Positions 17,197 to 26,300 of a stretch of 64,000 bases of DNA are shown here, one piece after another. The position numbers were made by a program, and so were the translations under genes. Below the pieces are notes generated by a model. The model saw nothing but the letters and a program-made list of their open reading frames with translations. It did no database searches and was not told where the DNA came from. Position 1 is the first letter of the stretch. Each line of letters starts with the position of its first letter. Source of the DNA: Gracilimonas sp034520725. GTDB taxonomy: Bacteria > Bacteroidota > Rhodothermia > Balneolales > Balneolaceae. The stretch spans positions 186,001 to 250,000 of the forward strand of contig JAXHNH010000025.1 of NCBI GenBank assembly GCA_034520725.1, written 5' to 3'.

Positions 17197-18438
17197 ATGG
17201 TACTCCGGTCTTTCTATAAATATTTACCGCTGTATGTCTTTTTGGGTATATGGGGACTGGTCTTTTTCTTTTACAATCTAAAGCTATTTAATATATACAC
17301 GGCTTCTGCTTCCACTATATATTTGATCCTGTTTGGCATCATAGCTTTTGCACTTGGTTATGTCATATTCACAATTTTTGATGTAAATGGGTTAAAAGTC
17401 GCGGAAAATAACATCTCTGAAAGGTTAAATCCGTCTGCCATCGCCTGGCTTGTTCTTGGCCTGTCCATCACAACAATTCTTGGAGCATCACTAATTGTTT
17501 TCACCGTTTCGATGGAACTAGGAGGAGCTGATGCCTACTTCGATACGCCTATAAGGGTTAGAAATTTATTTACGGGTTATCAGAATAATCCTCTCACACC
17601 ACCACCGCTTTCGTTCAAAATTGGTAATTACTTGATCAACACCGGTTTTGCGGGAACAATTTTTGGTGGGGTTCTATTCTCCCTGGATCATAAATTCCGA
17701 ATCTTCGGTATCCTGATCATACCTGCCTTTATATTTGCTTCTACTGTCAGTATTGGAAGATATACGCTTGTAAACAGTCTTTTCTTTTTCATCTTTGCCT
17801 ACATCATTTCCACCTACTATTTGAAACCGAAGCTTAGAAAAAAAAGGCTTGCAGAAATTTTGACCTACTCTGCTGCCTTTATCTTTTTTTTAGGATTCTT
17901 CACTTACATTTTACTGGAATTCAGGACAACCCTTGGTACAGAGAATGCCGTTAAAGAATATGCTCTGAAATCATCTTATTTATACCTGACAGGTGGAATT
18001 ACTGCATTAGATAATTTTCTACATCAAGACTTTTCCTTGGTTTATGGGCAATCAAGTTTCAGAAGTATCTTTAGGTGGCTCATTCAATTGGGAATGTGGG
18101 ATGAAGGTAACTTAAAGGCAGTCCATGAGCCTTTTACATTTGTCACCCCTGCCATAAGTATTAATACCTACACATATATAAAATCTTTCTTTGAGGATTT
18201 CGGAATATCAGGTGTACTGATATTTAGTTTCGTTTTTGGTGCACTATGTAAACTCACTAATCAAGCCGCATTGAATAAATTTTCCTTTATCAGGTTGGGC
18301 ATTGCCATTACATTGATATTTGCTGCTTTGATGTCTTTCTATTCATTCTATTTTCACTCAATAACTACGGTTATTTTTAGATTATTGATCATTTGGCTAA
18401 TTCAGATCCTGACATCAAAATATCTGTACAACAAATAA
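17197..18438 (+). CDS. oligosaccharide repeat-unit polymerase (Wzy-like)
   Basis: A 413-residue integral membrane protein with about ten to twelve hydrophobic segments, beginning SFYKYLPLYVFLGIWGLV and ending IIWLIQILTSKYLYNK. This layout, its position between a Wzz gene and a flippase gene and the large periplasmic loop near residues 270-320 fit an O-antigen or capsule polymerase. Wzy proteins share little sequence so family membership rests mainly on topology and context. An alternative is another type of polysaccharide membrane protein. The gene overlaps nothing; the flippase frame starts just beyond its end. Confidence 0.75.
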   Translation: MVLRSFYKYLPLYVFLGIWGLVFFFYNLKLFNIYTASASTIYLILFGIIAFALGYVIFTIFDVNGLKVAENNISERLNPSAIAWLVLGLSITTILGASLIVFTVSMELGGADAYFDTPIRVRNLFTGYQNNPLTPPPLSFKIGNYLINTGFAGTIFGGVLFSLDHKFRIFGILIIPAFIFASTVSIGRYTLVNSLFFFIFAYIISTYYLKPKLRKKRLAEILTYSAAFIFFLGFFTYILLEFRTTLGTENAVKEYALKSSYLYLTGGITALDNFLHQDFSLVYGQSSFRSIFRWLIQLGMWDEGNLKAVHEPFTFVTPAISINTYTYIKSFFEDFGISGVLIFSFVFGALCKLTNQAALNKFSFIRLGIAITLIFAALMSFYSFYFHSITTVIFRLLIIWLIQILTSKYLYNK

Positions 18439-18455
18439 TCCCATTATTTTTTGAT

Positions 18456-19726
18456 TTGAATGTTTTCAAACAAATATTTTCAGTAAAACAAATACATCAG
18501 GATATTATCACTCTGATTGGAGGCACTGGTCTAGCTCAGGTAATTCCAATAGCCATTTCACCAATTCTAACCAGAATATATACCCCCGAGGATTTTGGTC
18601 TTCTTGCTTTATTTCTTTCCATTACTTCAATTATTGGTGTTGCTGCTACGGGAAGATATGATGTTGCCATCCTTCTTCCTGATACCCACAAAAAAGCCAA
18701 TAACATAGCAATACTTTCAATTTTAATTGCTTCTGTCGTTTCAGTATTGGTCTTTTTCATATTCTATTTTTTGGGTGACCAACTTATTACTTGGCTTCGT
18801 ATTACTGAAATTTCGGTTCTGATTTATCTTTTACCTTTGGGTATTATTCTGATTGCTTTTTCCGCAACTTTCATAGCCTTATTAAATCGATTAAAAAAGT
18901 ACCGTGAAATAGCTATTGCAAAAATTAGCCGATCTACTGGAACGGCTATTGGCCAACTCAGTTGGGGTTTTACCGGCTTCACCATTTACGGACTAATCTT
19001 GGGAAAATTACTAGGGGATTTATTTTATACCATTTATGGGATCTGGATTGCAAGAAAAAACAACATGTTACAAAAAGCCGGATATGATTTCAGAATATTA
19101 AAAGAACAGGCTTTTGAACATCGCAATTTTCCAAAAATAAATTCACTGCATGCAATTACGAATACTTCTTCTACTAACATGCCTAATATACTTCTGGCTA
19201 CACTATTCACACCTGCCATTGCTGGACTCTACAATTTAAGTTACCGCATTTGTTTTGCTCCAGTACAATTAATTTCCAGCTCTGTACAACAAGTATTCAG
19301 CAGATCTGTCACGGAAAGATCAAATAAGAAAAAAGTATTTATGCTATCACAAAAGAAATATTTTTACAATTATTCTTATTCGGCATCATTCCTTTTCTTG
19401 TACTTATTCTTGCAGCACCATGGCTATTTAAAATTATATTTGGCCCCGAATGGGTAGTCGCAGGTACATACACGCAAATACTCACACCTTTTTTATTTTT
19501 AGTGTTTGTCGTGTCACCACTAACCTACATTCCCTTACTCTTAAACAAACATAGAAAAGCATTTATAATTGATCTGATTTACTTAGTACTAAGAATAGTG
19601 GCCTTGGTATCAGGATACTTCTTTGGAGGTGCTTTATTATCAATCGCGGCCTTTTCAGCAGTAGGCGTTCTTGTCCAGATTTACCTCATCATATGGATCT
19701 TTAAACTTGCAAAGGTGGCTAACTAA
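18456..19726 (+). pseudogene. oligosaccharide flippase (Wzx-like), broken by one frameshift
   Basis: The N-terminal 330 or so residues read as a MATE/Wzx-type flippase (TLIGGTGLAQVIPIAISPIL, GLLALFLSITSIIGVAATGR, SLHAITNTSSTNMPNILLAT), then the frame runs into nonsense after about 19350. The +2 frame continues perfectly with FGIIPFLVLILAAPWLFKII, GPEWVVAGTYTQILTPFLFL and QIYLIIWIFKLAKVAN, ending at 19726. So one base is missing or extra near the A/T tract at 19348-19357. The likely start is a TTG at 18456, 17 bp after the polymerase. The whole gene has its stop overlapping the ATG of the next gene (TAATG). If real, the flippase is lost and polymer export would need another route. Confidence 0.85.
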
Positions 19727-21450
19727 TGGCTGGAATTTATGGTCTTTATAGTTCATCTGATTTAGAAAAGAAAAGTTACTCAGAGTATTTTTTTTCTAAT
19801 AATATGGACCACATTATAAATCAGGATATGCAATACCGATCATTTCTTTATGGCAGGTCTGTTCTAAATAAATTTAACAACGACAGGTTTATTATTGAAA
19901 ATGATCACAACATCATTTGTATTGAAGGAATCAATTATGAAAATAAAAATTGGAAAGATAATGTAGAACTTGAGTATACCACCAAAGGTATAGATTTTGT
20001 AAAAAAAGATAATGCTTTATTTGCCGGTTTCATCTTTGATAAAAGGCTTGAAAAATTATTTCTCTTTACGGATCATCTTGGAACTAAGGCACTTTATTTC
20101 TATCACGACAAATTAACTCATTCTTTTCTCTTTGCATCAGAATTAAAAGTGCTGACTAAAGCTTGTTCTGACAATGATATTTCATTGAATCCCAGTATTG
20201 ACGGATTTAACTGTTTGTTAAGTTTTGGCTATATGCTGGATGACCTTACACCGGTAGAATCCATTAAAAAAATTAAACCTGGTACAATTCTTTGCTTTGA
20301 TATTAAAACAGGAACGCTTTCTGAGAATCGATACTTTCGTCTTAAAAAAGAGAAAATTAGCCCCTCCAAAGAAGAATCCATTGAAAACATTGATAGGTTA
20401 GTACTTTCATCTATAGAAAATGAATGGCGAAAAGATCTGGAATATGAAATACCATCATTTGCATTTTTAAGTGGTGGTTTAGATTCCCGGGTAAATGTAC
20501 TACTGGCAGATAAAATGGGCTTTCATCCTTCTGTATGTTTAAATTTCTCTCAAACCGGTGCTCCTGATCATACTATAGCAAAAAGAATTGCTGACCAAGA
20601 AGGATTTAACTATACCTTCTATAAACTTGATAAAGGACACTATTTTATAAACCAACTTGAACGGTTGGTTGAAGCTAATAGTGGTATGACAACCCTAAAC
20701 CGAGCAGCTCATATGTTTCGTGCTATTGAAAACTTCAGCTATTCAGATAAAGGTTTGGCGCATAGTGGCCAAATAGGGGATGTCTTATTTGGGTCATTTA
20801 TTAAACCGGGTTTTGACTTAGAGTCTGATGTAGGTAAACTCGGATCGATAAATGATCCTAAAATATTGAACCAGATAAGTATTTTATCTGAATTGACAAA
20901 GTCATACGATAATGATGTTGAACTATTTTCCTATGAACAGCGACAAATTAACGGAACAATGGACGGGGATAAAACTATCGCACATTTCACTGATGTAAGC
21001 TCTCCGTTCTATAACAAAGCACTACTTAAATACTGCTACAATTTACCCGACAAGTACAAACAAAAAAAACTAATCTATTTAGAATGGATGCTTCAAAAAC
21101 ATCCTGAACTTTTAGATTATCCATTGGATATGACGGGGACCAAATATTCAAACCCAATATCATTTAATATTTTTCGGTTTTATAAAAAAGGCCGTCGTTT
21201 TATTCAAAAAAAATTCGGGTACGGTAATGAACTAATGAATCCATATGATCTGTGGTTTAAGCAAAATGATCAACTACAGTCCGAAATTGATCAGTCCTTT
21301 ACAAGCCACATAAATATGATCAGAAATAAACAACTGAGGCATAATATCAAACATGTGTTCAATTATAATGTGCAAGGCAAATTTAATGCTGTAACAGCCT
21401 TACTTACATTCAAGCTACATTTTAGCAATGATCGAACTAGTCTCCAATGA
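19726..21450 (+). CDS. asparagine synthase-like amidotransferase in polysaccharide locus
   Basis: A 574-residue protein with an N-terminal Ntn-hydrolase-like domain (residues 1-200) and a C-terminal synthetase-like domain carrying the PP-loop FLSGGLDSRVN (residues 248-257). The catalytic Cys2 of class II glutaminases is missing: the protein begins MAGIYGLY, so ammonia release from glutamine seems unlikely, although the ATP-binding loop is intact. Similar AsnB-like proteins in capsule and exopolysaccharide loci are proposed to amidate sugars or other intermediates. It starts one base inside the flippase stop (TAATG) and its own TGA overlaps the next start (ATGA), so it is embedded in the operon. 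Confidence 0.85.
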   Translation: MAGIYGLYSSSDLEKKSYSEYFFSNNMDHIINQDMQYRSFLYGRSVLNKFNNDRFIIENDHNIICIEGINYENKNWKDNVELEYTTKGIDFVKKDNALFAGFIFDKRLEKLFLFTDHLGTKALYFYHDKLTHSFLFASELKVLTKACSDNDISLNPSIDGFNCLLSFGYMLDDLTPVESIKKIKPGTILCFDIKTGTLSENRYFRLKKEKISPSKEESIENIDRLVLSSIENEWRKDLEYEIPSFAFLSGGLDSRVNVLLADKMGFHPSVCLNFSQTGAPDHTIAKRIADQEGFNYTFYKLDKGHYFINQLERLVEANSGMTTLNRAAHMFRAIENFSYSDKGLAHSGQIGDVLFGSFIKPGFDLESDVGKLGSINDPKILNQISILSELTKSYDNDVELFSYEQRQINGTMDGDKTIAHFTDVSSPFYNKALLKYCYNLPDKYKQKKLIYLEWMLQKHPELLDYPLDMTGTKYSNPISFNIFRFYKKGRRFIQKKFGYGNELMNPYDLWFKQNDQLQSEIDQSFTSHINMIRNKQLRHNIKHVFNYNVQGKFNAVTALLTFKLHFSNDRTSLQ

Positions 21451-22621
21451 TGTCATTTGTAGAAATTATATCTCACTCCTTCCCTAATAGTGTAGCTCCC
21501 TTCGATGCCACCTTTGTCAGTGATCATGCTGTTGCTTTAGCTGCCGATTTTGATGTTCATATCATGGTGCCAACTCCTTACGCTTTACCTTTTACAAACC
21601 GCCATAAAAGAATCATTCGGATCTAATTCTGCCTGATAGTGCGAAAGGTGAAAGATGCTATTATTTGTCTCTGCCAAAGAAGAAATTTCCTTCTTTGATC
21701 AGAAGATCACTGTCTCAAAGTCTTTATGACCAAATGAAAAACCACCCACCGGATATCATTCACACTCACTTCCTGTATCCTTGCGGTATAGCCATACCAT
21801 TTTTAAAAGAACGGCTTAACTGCCCTGTTGTTCTGACCATACATGGGGTCGATTTCTATCATACATATAATAACCCTGCACTTCTGGAGATCCTAAATAA
21901 GTCATTAGAAAAAGTTGACTCTATTATTGCTGTTGGACCACAACTTAAAAAGGATATTGCCACCCAGTTTCCACATATAGAGGGTAAACTTCTTTCTATT
22001 AATAATTATGTGGATACGTCAATTTTCAAACCTGCTATACCCAATCAGAAAAAAAAATACCGAAAAGAATTAAAACTTGAATCTTCCGGGTTTCAATTGC
22101 TATGTGTAGCAAATTTTAGACATAAAAAAGGAATAGATGTACTTGTCGAAGCTCTATCACAAATAGAAAAGAATATCACTCTTGAAGTGCATCTGATTGG
22201 AAGATTAGATGAGGAACCAAAATTTCAACAAAACGTAAATTCGAAAATAGCAGCTTTAGGACTTAAGAATCTATACTTCCATGGGCCAAAATCCAGGACC
22301 GAAATAATAAAATGGATGCAGGTAGTAGACGGTTTTGTGCTTCCAAGCCGAAACGAACCATTTGGCATCTCTTTGATCGAAGCAATGGCATGCGGATTAC
22401 CTGTAATATCTACGAAAAGTGGAGGACCAGAAGAAATTTTAAAAGGGGATTGGGGTTACCTTATAGAACCTGATGATCCTTATCAGTTAGCAGAAGCGAT
22501 CAAAACAATGATCGAACTAAAATCTTTTGATGCTGAAGGACAGCACAAATACATTGAGGAAAATTATGGCAAAAAGCGCTACGTTGAAGAACATAAAAAA
22601 CTGTATGCCAATCTCCATTGA
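21447..22621 (+). pseudogene. GT4 glycosyltransferase, broken by one frameshift
   Basis: The gene starts at an ATGATG overlapping the previous stop and reads FVEIISHSFPNSVAPFDATF, then TPYALPFTNRH, before the frame ends at a TAA at 21624. The +2 frame continues the same protein from about 21610: KNHSDLILPDSAKG, then the GT4 body with DIIHTHFLYPCGI, VVLTIHGVDFYHTY, FRHKKGIDVLVEALSQI and the EPFGISLIEAMACGLPVIST box that holds the E-x7-E motif. One missing base near the AAAA at 21606-21609 explains all of it. The frame B part (from 21665) is intact and 318 residues long. It would transfer a sugar onto the lipid-linked intermediate. Confidence 0.85.
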
Positions 22622-22634
22622 TCCATGCAACTTT

Positions 22635-23444
22635 CTATTCTCTTAGAAGCATTCGGTACACATTTTCACCAAACATCTTACCTATATAAAACCTAATTAA
22701 AAGTATCTGAAGTTTAAGTTTCTTTTTTAGCCAAAAACCATATCCAATTTCTTTAAAGCGGTGATCATGCTTGGAATATAAATATCTGGCACCCTGAATC
22801 TTTTTATCGAAATTAGTACTGATCTGATTTACAGACCTGTATTCTCTAGTCAACACCTCATCAACAAAGTCAATGGTATAATTTTTTGCTAGTCTGATCA
22901 GCAGGTCATACTCATGGCTAGATTGCAGTTGCTCATCAAAACCTCCTGCATTTTTTACCGCCTCAGTCATAATTAGCAAAGTTTCAGTTCCAGATACAGT
23001 ATATCTGTCCAATAACTTTCTGTAGATATCTCCTTTTACCCTGTTGTATTTTATTTTTGTTTTTCCTGATCTCTCATCCTTTGAGTGACAGGTTACCATC
23101 CCTAAACAATCATCTTTTGAAGTAAGGAAAAGATCTACCTGTTTTTCGATCTTTTCAGGACACAGCACATCATCATCATCTAAAAAATTAATGAAATCCC
23201 CTTTTGCCTTACTCAAACCTATATTTCTTGAGTAACAAGCACCCATATTTACAGAATTCCTGAAGAAATAAAGACCTTTGTAACCACTCAAAACTTTCCC
23301 AGGTTCAATTTTGGAGGCATCGTCTACTACTATGATCTCAATATTAGAATAGCTTTGGTTTTGCACAGAATCAACCGCTCTGACTAGTAGATCAGGTCTG
23401 TTATAAGTAGGTATAACAACAGAAACTAACGGATTTGATTCCAT
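22635..23444 (-). CDS. GT2 family glycosyltransferase
   Basis: A 269-residue GT-A fold enzyme. The start chosen is the ATG encoding MESNPLVSVVIPTYNRP; it lies 14 bp after the stop of the upstream gene, whereas the longer frame would overlap that gene. Motifs include SVVIPTYNRPDLL at the N terminus, EIIVVDDASK and the DXD-like FINFLDDDDV for nucleotide-sugar and metal binding. It is convergent with the GT4 gene, whose stop is 14 bp away, so the polysaccharide cluster changes strand here. It likely transfers a sugar to the growing repeat unit, donor and acceptor unknown. No signal peptide or membrane helix was seen. Confidence 0.85.
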   Translation of the reverse strand: MESNPLVSVVIPTYNRPDLLVRAVDSVQNQSYSNIEIIVVDDASKIEPGKVLSGYKGLYFFRNSVNMGACYSRNIGLSKAKGDFINFLDDDDVLCPEKIEKQVDLFLTSKDDCLGMVTCHSKDERSGKTKIKYNRVKGDIYRKLLDRYTVSGTETLLIMTEAVKNAGGFDEQLQSSHEYDLLIRLAKNYTIDFVDEVLTREYRSVNQISTNFDKKIQGARYLYSKHDHRFKEIGYGFWLKKKLKLQILLIRFYIGKMFGENVYRMLLRE

Positions 23445-23457
23445 GATTTGATAAGTA

Positions 23458-24552
23458 TTACCAACCTTTTTTACCGGATAACAGTCTTCTAAATAACTGA
23501 AAACTAAAGCCACTGAAATGTGCCACCTGCATGATGACCAGGCTCACTACCACATGTATCCATCTTGAAAATATGCCGGGCTGTTTTTTATCTGACTGCC
23601 AGATCTCGTCCTTAAATTTTTGGTTTAAACTGAGCACCACTCTGAAGGATTCAGCAATAAAAAAAACTCCCAGTAAAAGTGCGAAGGTTGGAAAATATAA
23701 TGCCTGTTCTACGATAAGATCCAGGATCCCATAGCCCAACAAAAAGCAGATAAATAAGAAGGGGATCAATCCTCTGGCAGGGGAGCTTTTGGGATGCAGT
23801 GTTTTGGTAAGAAATCGCCCCCGGCCATATCTAAAATATTGCCTGAATAAACCTGAATAAGAATTTCTGGGGTAGTACCAGCTTTTTATCTCAGGGCTCA
23901 CATATATGCTTTTCCCAAAATATTCATAGAGGCGCAGGTTTAGTTCTGAATCCTGATTGGTTATGTTATCCGTATTAAAACCATCAACCTCTTTCAGGTC
24001 ACTGGTCCAGAAACAGCCAAGAAAGACCGTATCGGCATAACCCTCATAATTTTCATCCATATATTTGGCCCCGCCACTTCCCAAAAAGCTTTTAACAGCA
24101 ATGGCAACACCGGCTTGAACCGGGGTATCTGCAACATACCGTTGTGCTCCCCCTACATTCTTACTCCTTGTTTTTAGCAGTGTTTCTACACTCTTTCCCA
24201 CATAATCAGCCTGGTAAATACAGTGTCCATCAGCTCTAAGGAACACCTCACCTGTTGCCTGATCGATCATTTTGTTCAATCCATGCGATTGATATCTGTC
24301 AGGGTTGTCGATCAATTTCACTCGATTGTCTTTGACAGATAATTCTGCGACAAGCTCCCTTGTATTATCTGTGCTACCACCGTCAGCGATCAGGATCTCA
24401 ACCAGATTAGAATAATCTGAAGCAAGAAATCCCCTTACAACCCTTTCAATATGTTGCCCTTCATTCAGAACCGGAATTCCGATAGTAACTGTTGGCTTAT
24501 TCTCGATACTTGATGACCTACCTGATTAATCTTTCTTTATTTCAAAACCCAT
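23458..24552 (-). pseudogene. membrane-anchored GT2 glycosyltransferase with an in-frame stop at codon 9
   Basis: The frame is open from about 24525 with strong GT2 motifs (PTVTIGIPVLNEGQH, EILIADGGSTDNT) and continues with RADGHCIYQADYVGK, then at least two C-terminal transmembrane helices (LIPFLFICFLLGYGI and FALLLGVFFIAESF). No ATG, GTG or TTG precedes the GT2 domain in frame, but an ATG at 24552 is in frame, followed by MGFEIKKD and a TAA at 24526-24528. So the natural start is separated from the domain by a nonsense codon, or translation starts at a rare codon. The next ATG-like start (a GTG at 24321) would remove the catalytic N terminus. Either true nonsense or a base error is possible. 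Confidence 0.75.
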
Positions 24553-24575
24553 TTTATAATATTACGAATATCTCA

Positions 24576-24596
24576 AAATAACTCGATCAGTTATTT
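24576..24596 (-). terminator. weak hairpin downstream of pyrB
   Basis: AAATAACT and AGTTATTT pair perfectly over eight bases with a five-base loop, overlapping the pyrB stop; on the minus strand it is followed by TTGAGATATT rather than a T run. It is a weak candidate terminator. Confidence 0.35.
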
Positions 24597-25546
24597 CAGA
24601 CTCTGGTGCCCCCGCTCAGCAGATACAATATGGCCATCCTCACGGCTACACCATTTGTTACCTGATCCAAAATTACAGCTCTGTCACTGTCTGCAACCTC
24701 ACTTTCCATTTCCACACCTCTGTTGATGGGTCCCGGGTGCATAATTTTGAAATCGGGATATTTATCCAGATGATGAAATTTAATTCCAAATCGTTCATGA
24801 TATTCTCGAAGGGATGGAAAAAGCTCTGTGGCACCTTCCTGTCTCTCAAGCTGTATCCTAAGTGCCATGGCAATATCACACCATTCCAGGGTTTCCTCAA
24901 GATTGTAAGAAACTTCAACACCCATATCCTCCACATAAACAGGTATTAGGGTCTTTGGACCGCACAGAACAATATCAGCTCCAAGTTTTTTCAGCCCAAT
25001 GATATTTGAACGTACCACCCGGCTGTGAGAAATATCACCAATGATAGCGATCTTCTTACCCGTTAAATCCGGATGGATAGTTTGCATGGTAAACATATCA
25101 AGCAAAGCCTGAGTCGGGTGTTCGTGAGCGCCATCTCCAGCATTCAGAATAGCTGCATCCACGCATTGAGTTAGAAAATGAGGTACCCCGGGACTTTCGT
25201 GCCGAACCACAACCATGTCAATTTTCATCGAGCTTATATTCTGGATCGTATCCTTCAGTGACTCCCCTTTCTTTGTACTCGAGGAACTGGTTGAAAAGTT
25301 AACGACATCAGCACCCATACGTTTCTGGGCTAATTCAAAAGAGAGCCGTGTGCGCGTACTGTTTTCATAAAACAGGTTTACAATGGTTTTATCTCTAAGA
25401 GTGGGAACTTTGGGAACCGGTCTGTCCAGGATCTCCCTGAAATATTTGGCCTGCTCCAATACGAACTGAATATCTTCTTTGGAATAATCTGTGAGTCCTA
25501 ACAGATGTTTTTGATCGAACTGATATCCTTCAGGAGATTTACTCAT
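24596..25546 (-). CDS. pyrB: aspartate carbamoyltransferase catalytic subunit
   Basis: A 316-residue transcarbamoylase starting MSKSPEGYQFDQKHLLGL. Carbamoyl-phosphate contacts are plain in NSTRTRLSFELAQKRMGADV, and the loop SSSTKKGESLKDT and the C-terminal MHPGPINRG also match. It catalyses the first committed step of pyrimidine synthesis, carbamoyl-aspartate formation, in the cytoplasm. Its ATG overlaps the last eight bases of pyrR (ATGAGTAA), so translation is coupled. A longer frame beginning upstream at 25594 would run inside pyrR and is not preferred. A pyrI regulatory gene is not adjacent, as is usual outside enterobacteria. Confidence 0.96.
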   Translation of the reverse strand: MSKSPEGYQFDQKHLLGLTDYSKEDIQFVLEQAKYFREILDRPVPKVPTLRDKTIVNLFYENSTRTRLSFELAQKRMGADVVNFSTSSSSTKKGESLKDTIQNISSMKIDMVVVRHESPGVPHFLTQCVDAAILNAGDGAHEHPTQALLDMFTMQTIHPDLTGKKIAIIGDISHSRVVRSNIIGLKKLGADIVLCGPKTLIPVYVEDMGVEVSYNLEETLEWCDIAMALRIQLERQEGATELFPSLREYHERFGIKFHHLDKYPDFKIMHPGPINRGVEMESEVADSDRAVILDQVTNGVAVRMAILYLLSGGTRV

Positions 25547-26090
25547 CCACTTCCTCCTCCATTTCCACAAGGTAGACAGCGTCTTCGCCGTCAATTTCTT
25601 TTACTTTCACCCGCACTTCCTCATTCTCATAAGTTGGTAAATAGATTCCCATATAATCAGCAGCTATTGGCAGCTCACGGTGACCTCTGTCTACCATACA
25701 ACAGAACTTTATGCTTCTTGGCCGGCCATAAGCCATTATCGCATCCATTGCAGAGCGGACCGTCCGCCCGGTGTAAAGAACATCATCCACCAAAACCACA
25801 TCACGATCAAAAAGATCGAAAGGGATCTCGGTCACCTGAACTTCAGGCATTTTAAGTTTTGAGCGGTAATCGTCCCGGTAAAAAGTCACATCCAGCACTC
25901 CAAAGTCTATTTCCGTGCTGAAGTTTCTTCGGATCTCTTCAATGATCCGTTTACCCATATGAACTCCCCGGGTTTGCATGCCGATTACTGCAAGTCTGGA
26001 AAAATCATCATAGGGTTCCAGAAATTGATGAGCAAACCGCTGATAAGTGCGGTTTAATTCCTCTGGAGTCATGATCCGGGCTTCTTTCAA
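25539..26090 (-). CDS. pyrR: PyrR bifunctional pyr operon regulator/uracil phosphoribosyltransferase
   Basis: A 183-residue phosphoribosyltransferase-fold protein with the PRPP-binding loop RDVVLVDDVLYTGRTVRSA, characteristic of PyrR. Its length and the MQTRGVHMGKRI segment fit the family. PyrR typically binds pyr mRNA to promote attenuation and also makes UMP from uracil. It is the first gene of a pyrR-pyrB pair. The 168 bp upstream lie against the divergent sucC region; I did not find the usual PyrR binding-loop consensus, so regulation by mRNA binding is not demonstrated here. Confidence 0.93.
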   Translation of the reverse strand: MKEARIMTPEELNRTYQRFAHQFLEPYDDFSRLAVIGMQTRGVHMGKRIIEEIRRNFSTEIDFGVLDVTFYRDDYRSKLKMPEVQVTEIPFDLFDRDVVLVDDVLYTGRTVRSAMDAIMAYGRPRSIKFCCMVDRGHRELPIAADYMGIYLPTYENEEVRVKVKEIDGEDAVYLVEMEEEVDE

Positions 26091-26148
26091 GCTAGATTAC
26101 CTCTTTGTTTTGATGGGTTATAAAGTTAGTGTTTGTAAGAATTAATGC

Positions 26149-26156
26149 CAAAGCTA
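26149..26156 (-). promoter_or_regulatory. candidate -7 element of the pyrR-pyrB promoter
   Basis: On the minus strand this reads TAGCTTTG, an exact match to the Bacteroidota -7 consensus TAnnTTTG, about 60 bases before the pyrR start. The expected -33 TTTG is not present at the right spacing. Confidence 0.35.
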
Positions 26157-26230
26157 AAACCTGAGCATAATAATTATTTACGCATTACACATTTTGCTGT
26201 TTTGTGATATGTAAAGAATCATGCACTTCC

Positions 26231-26261
26231 TTTCTTTTAGCACGTAATCTCGGTATTATTG
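26231..26261 (+). promoter_or_regulatory. candidate sucC promoter
   Basis: TTTC, then exactly 19 bases, then TATTATTG matches the TTTG-N19-TAnnTTTG pattern of Bacteroidota with one mismatch in each box, about 40 bases before the sucC start. Confidence 0.5.
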
Positions 26262-26300
26262 TCTCCCAAAAAATCGCTTTTAATACTTAAAATTGTATCC

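Noticed and set aside
19340..21612. Phase-variable homopolymers in the flippase and GT4 genes
   Set aside because: The tracts are only four to five bases, too short to suggest programmed slippage.
26091..26258. PyrR-binding leader ahead of pyrR
   Set aside because: The expected purine-rich binding-loop consensus was not found.
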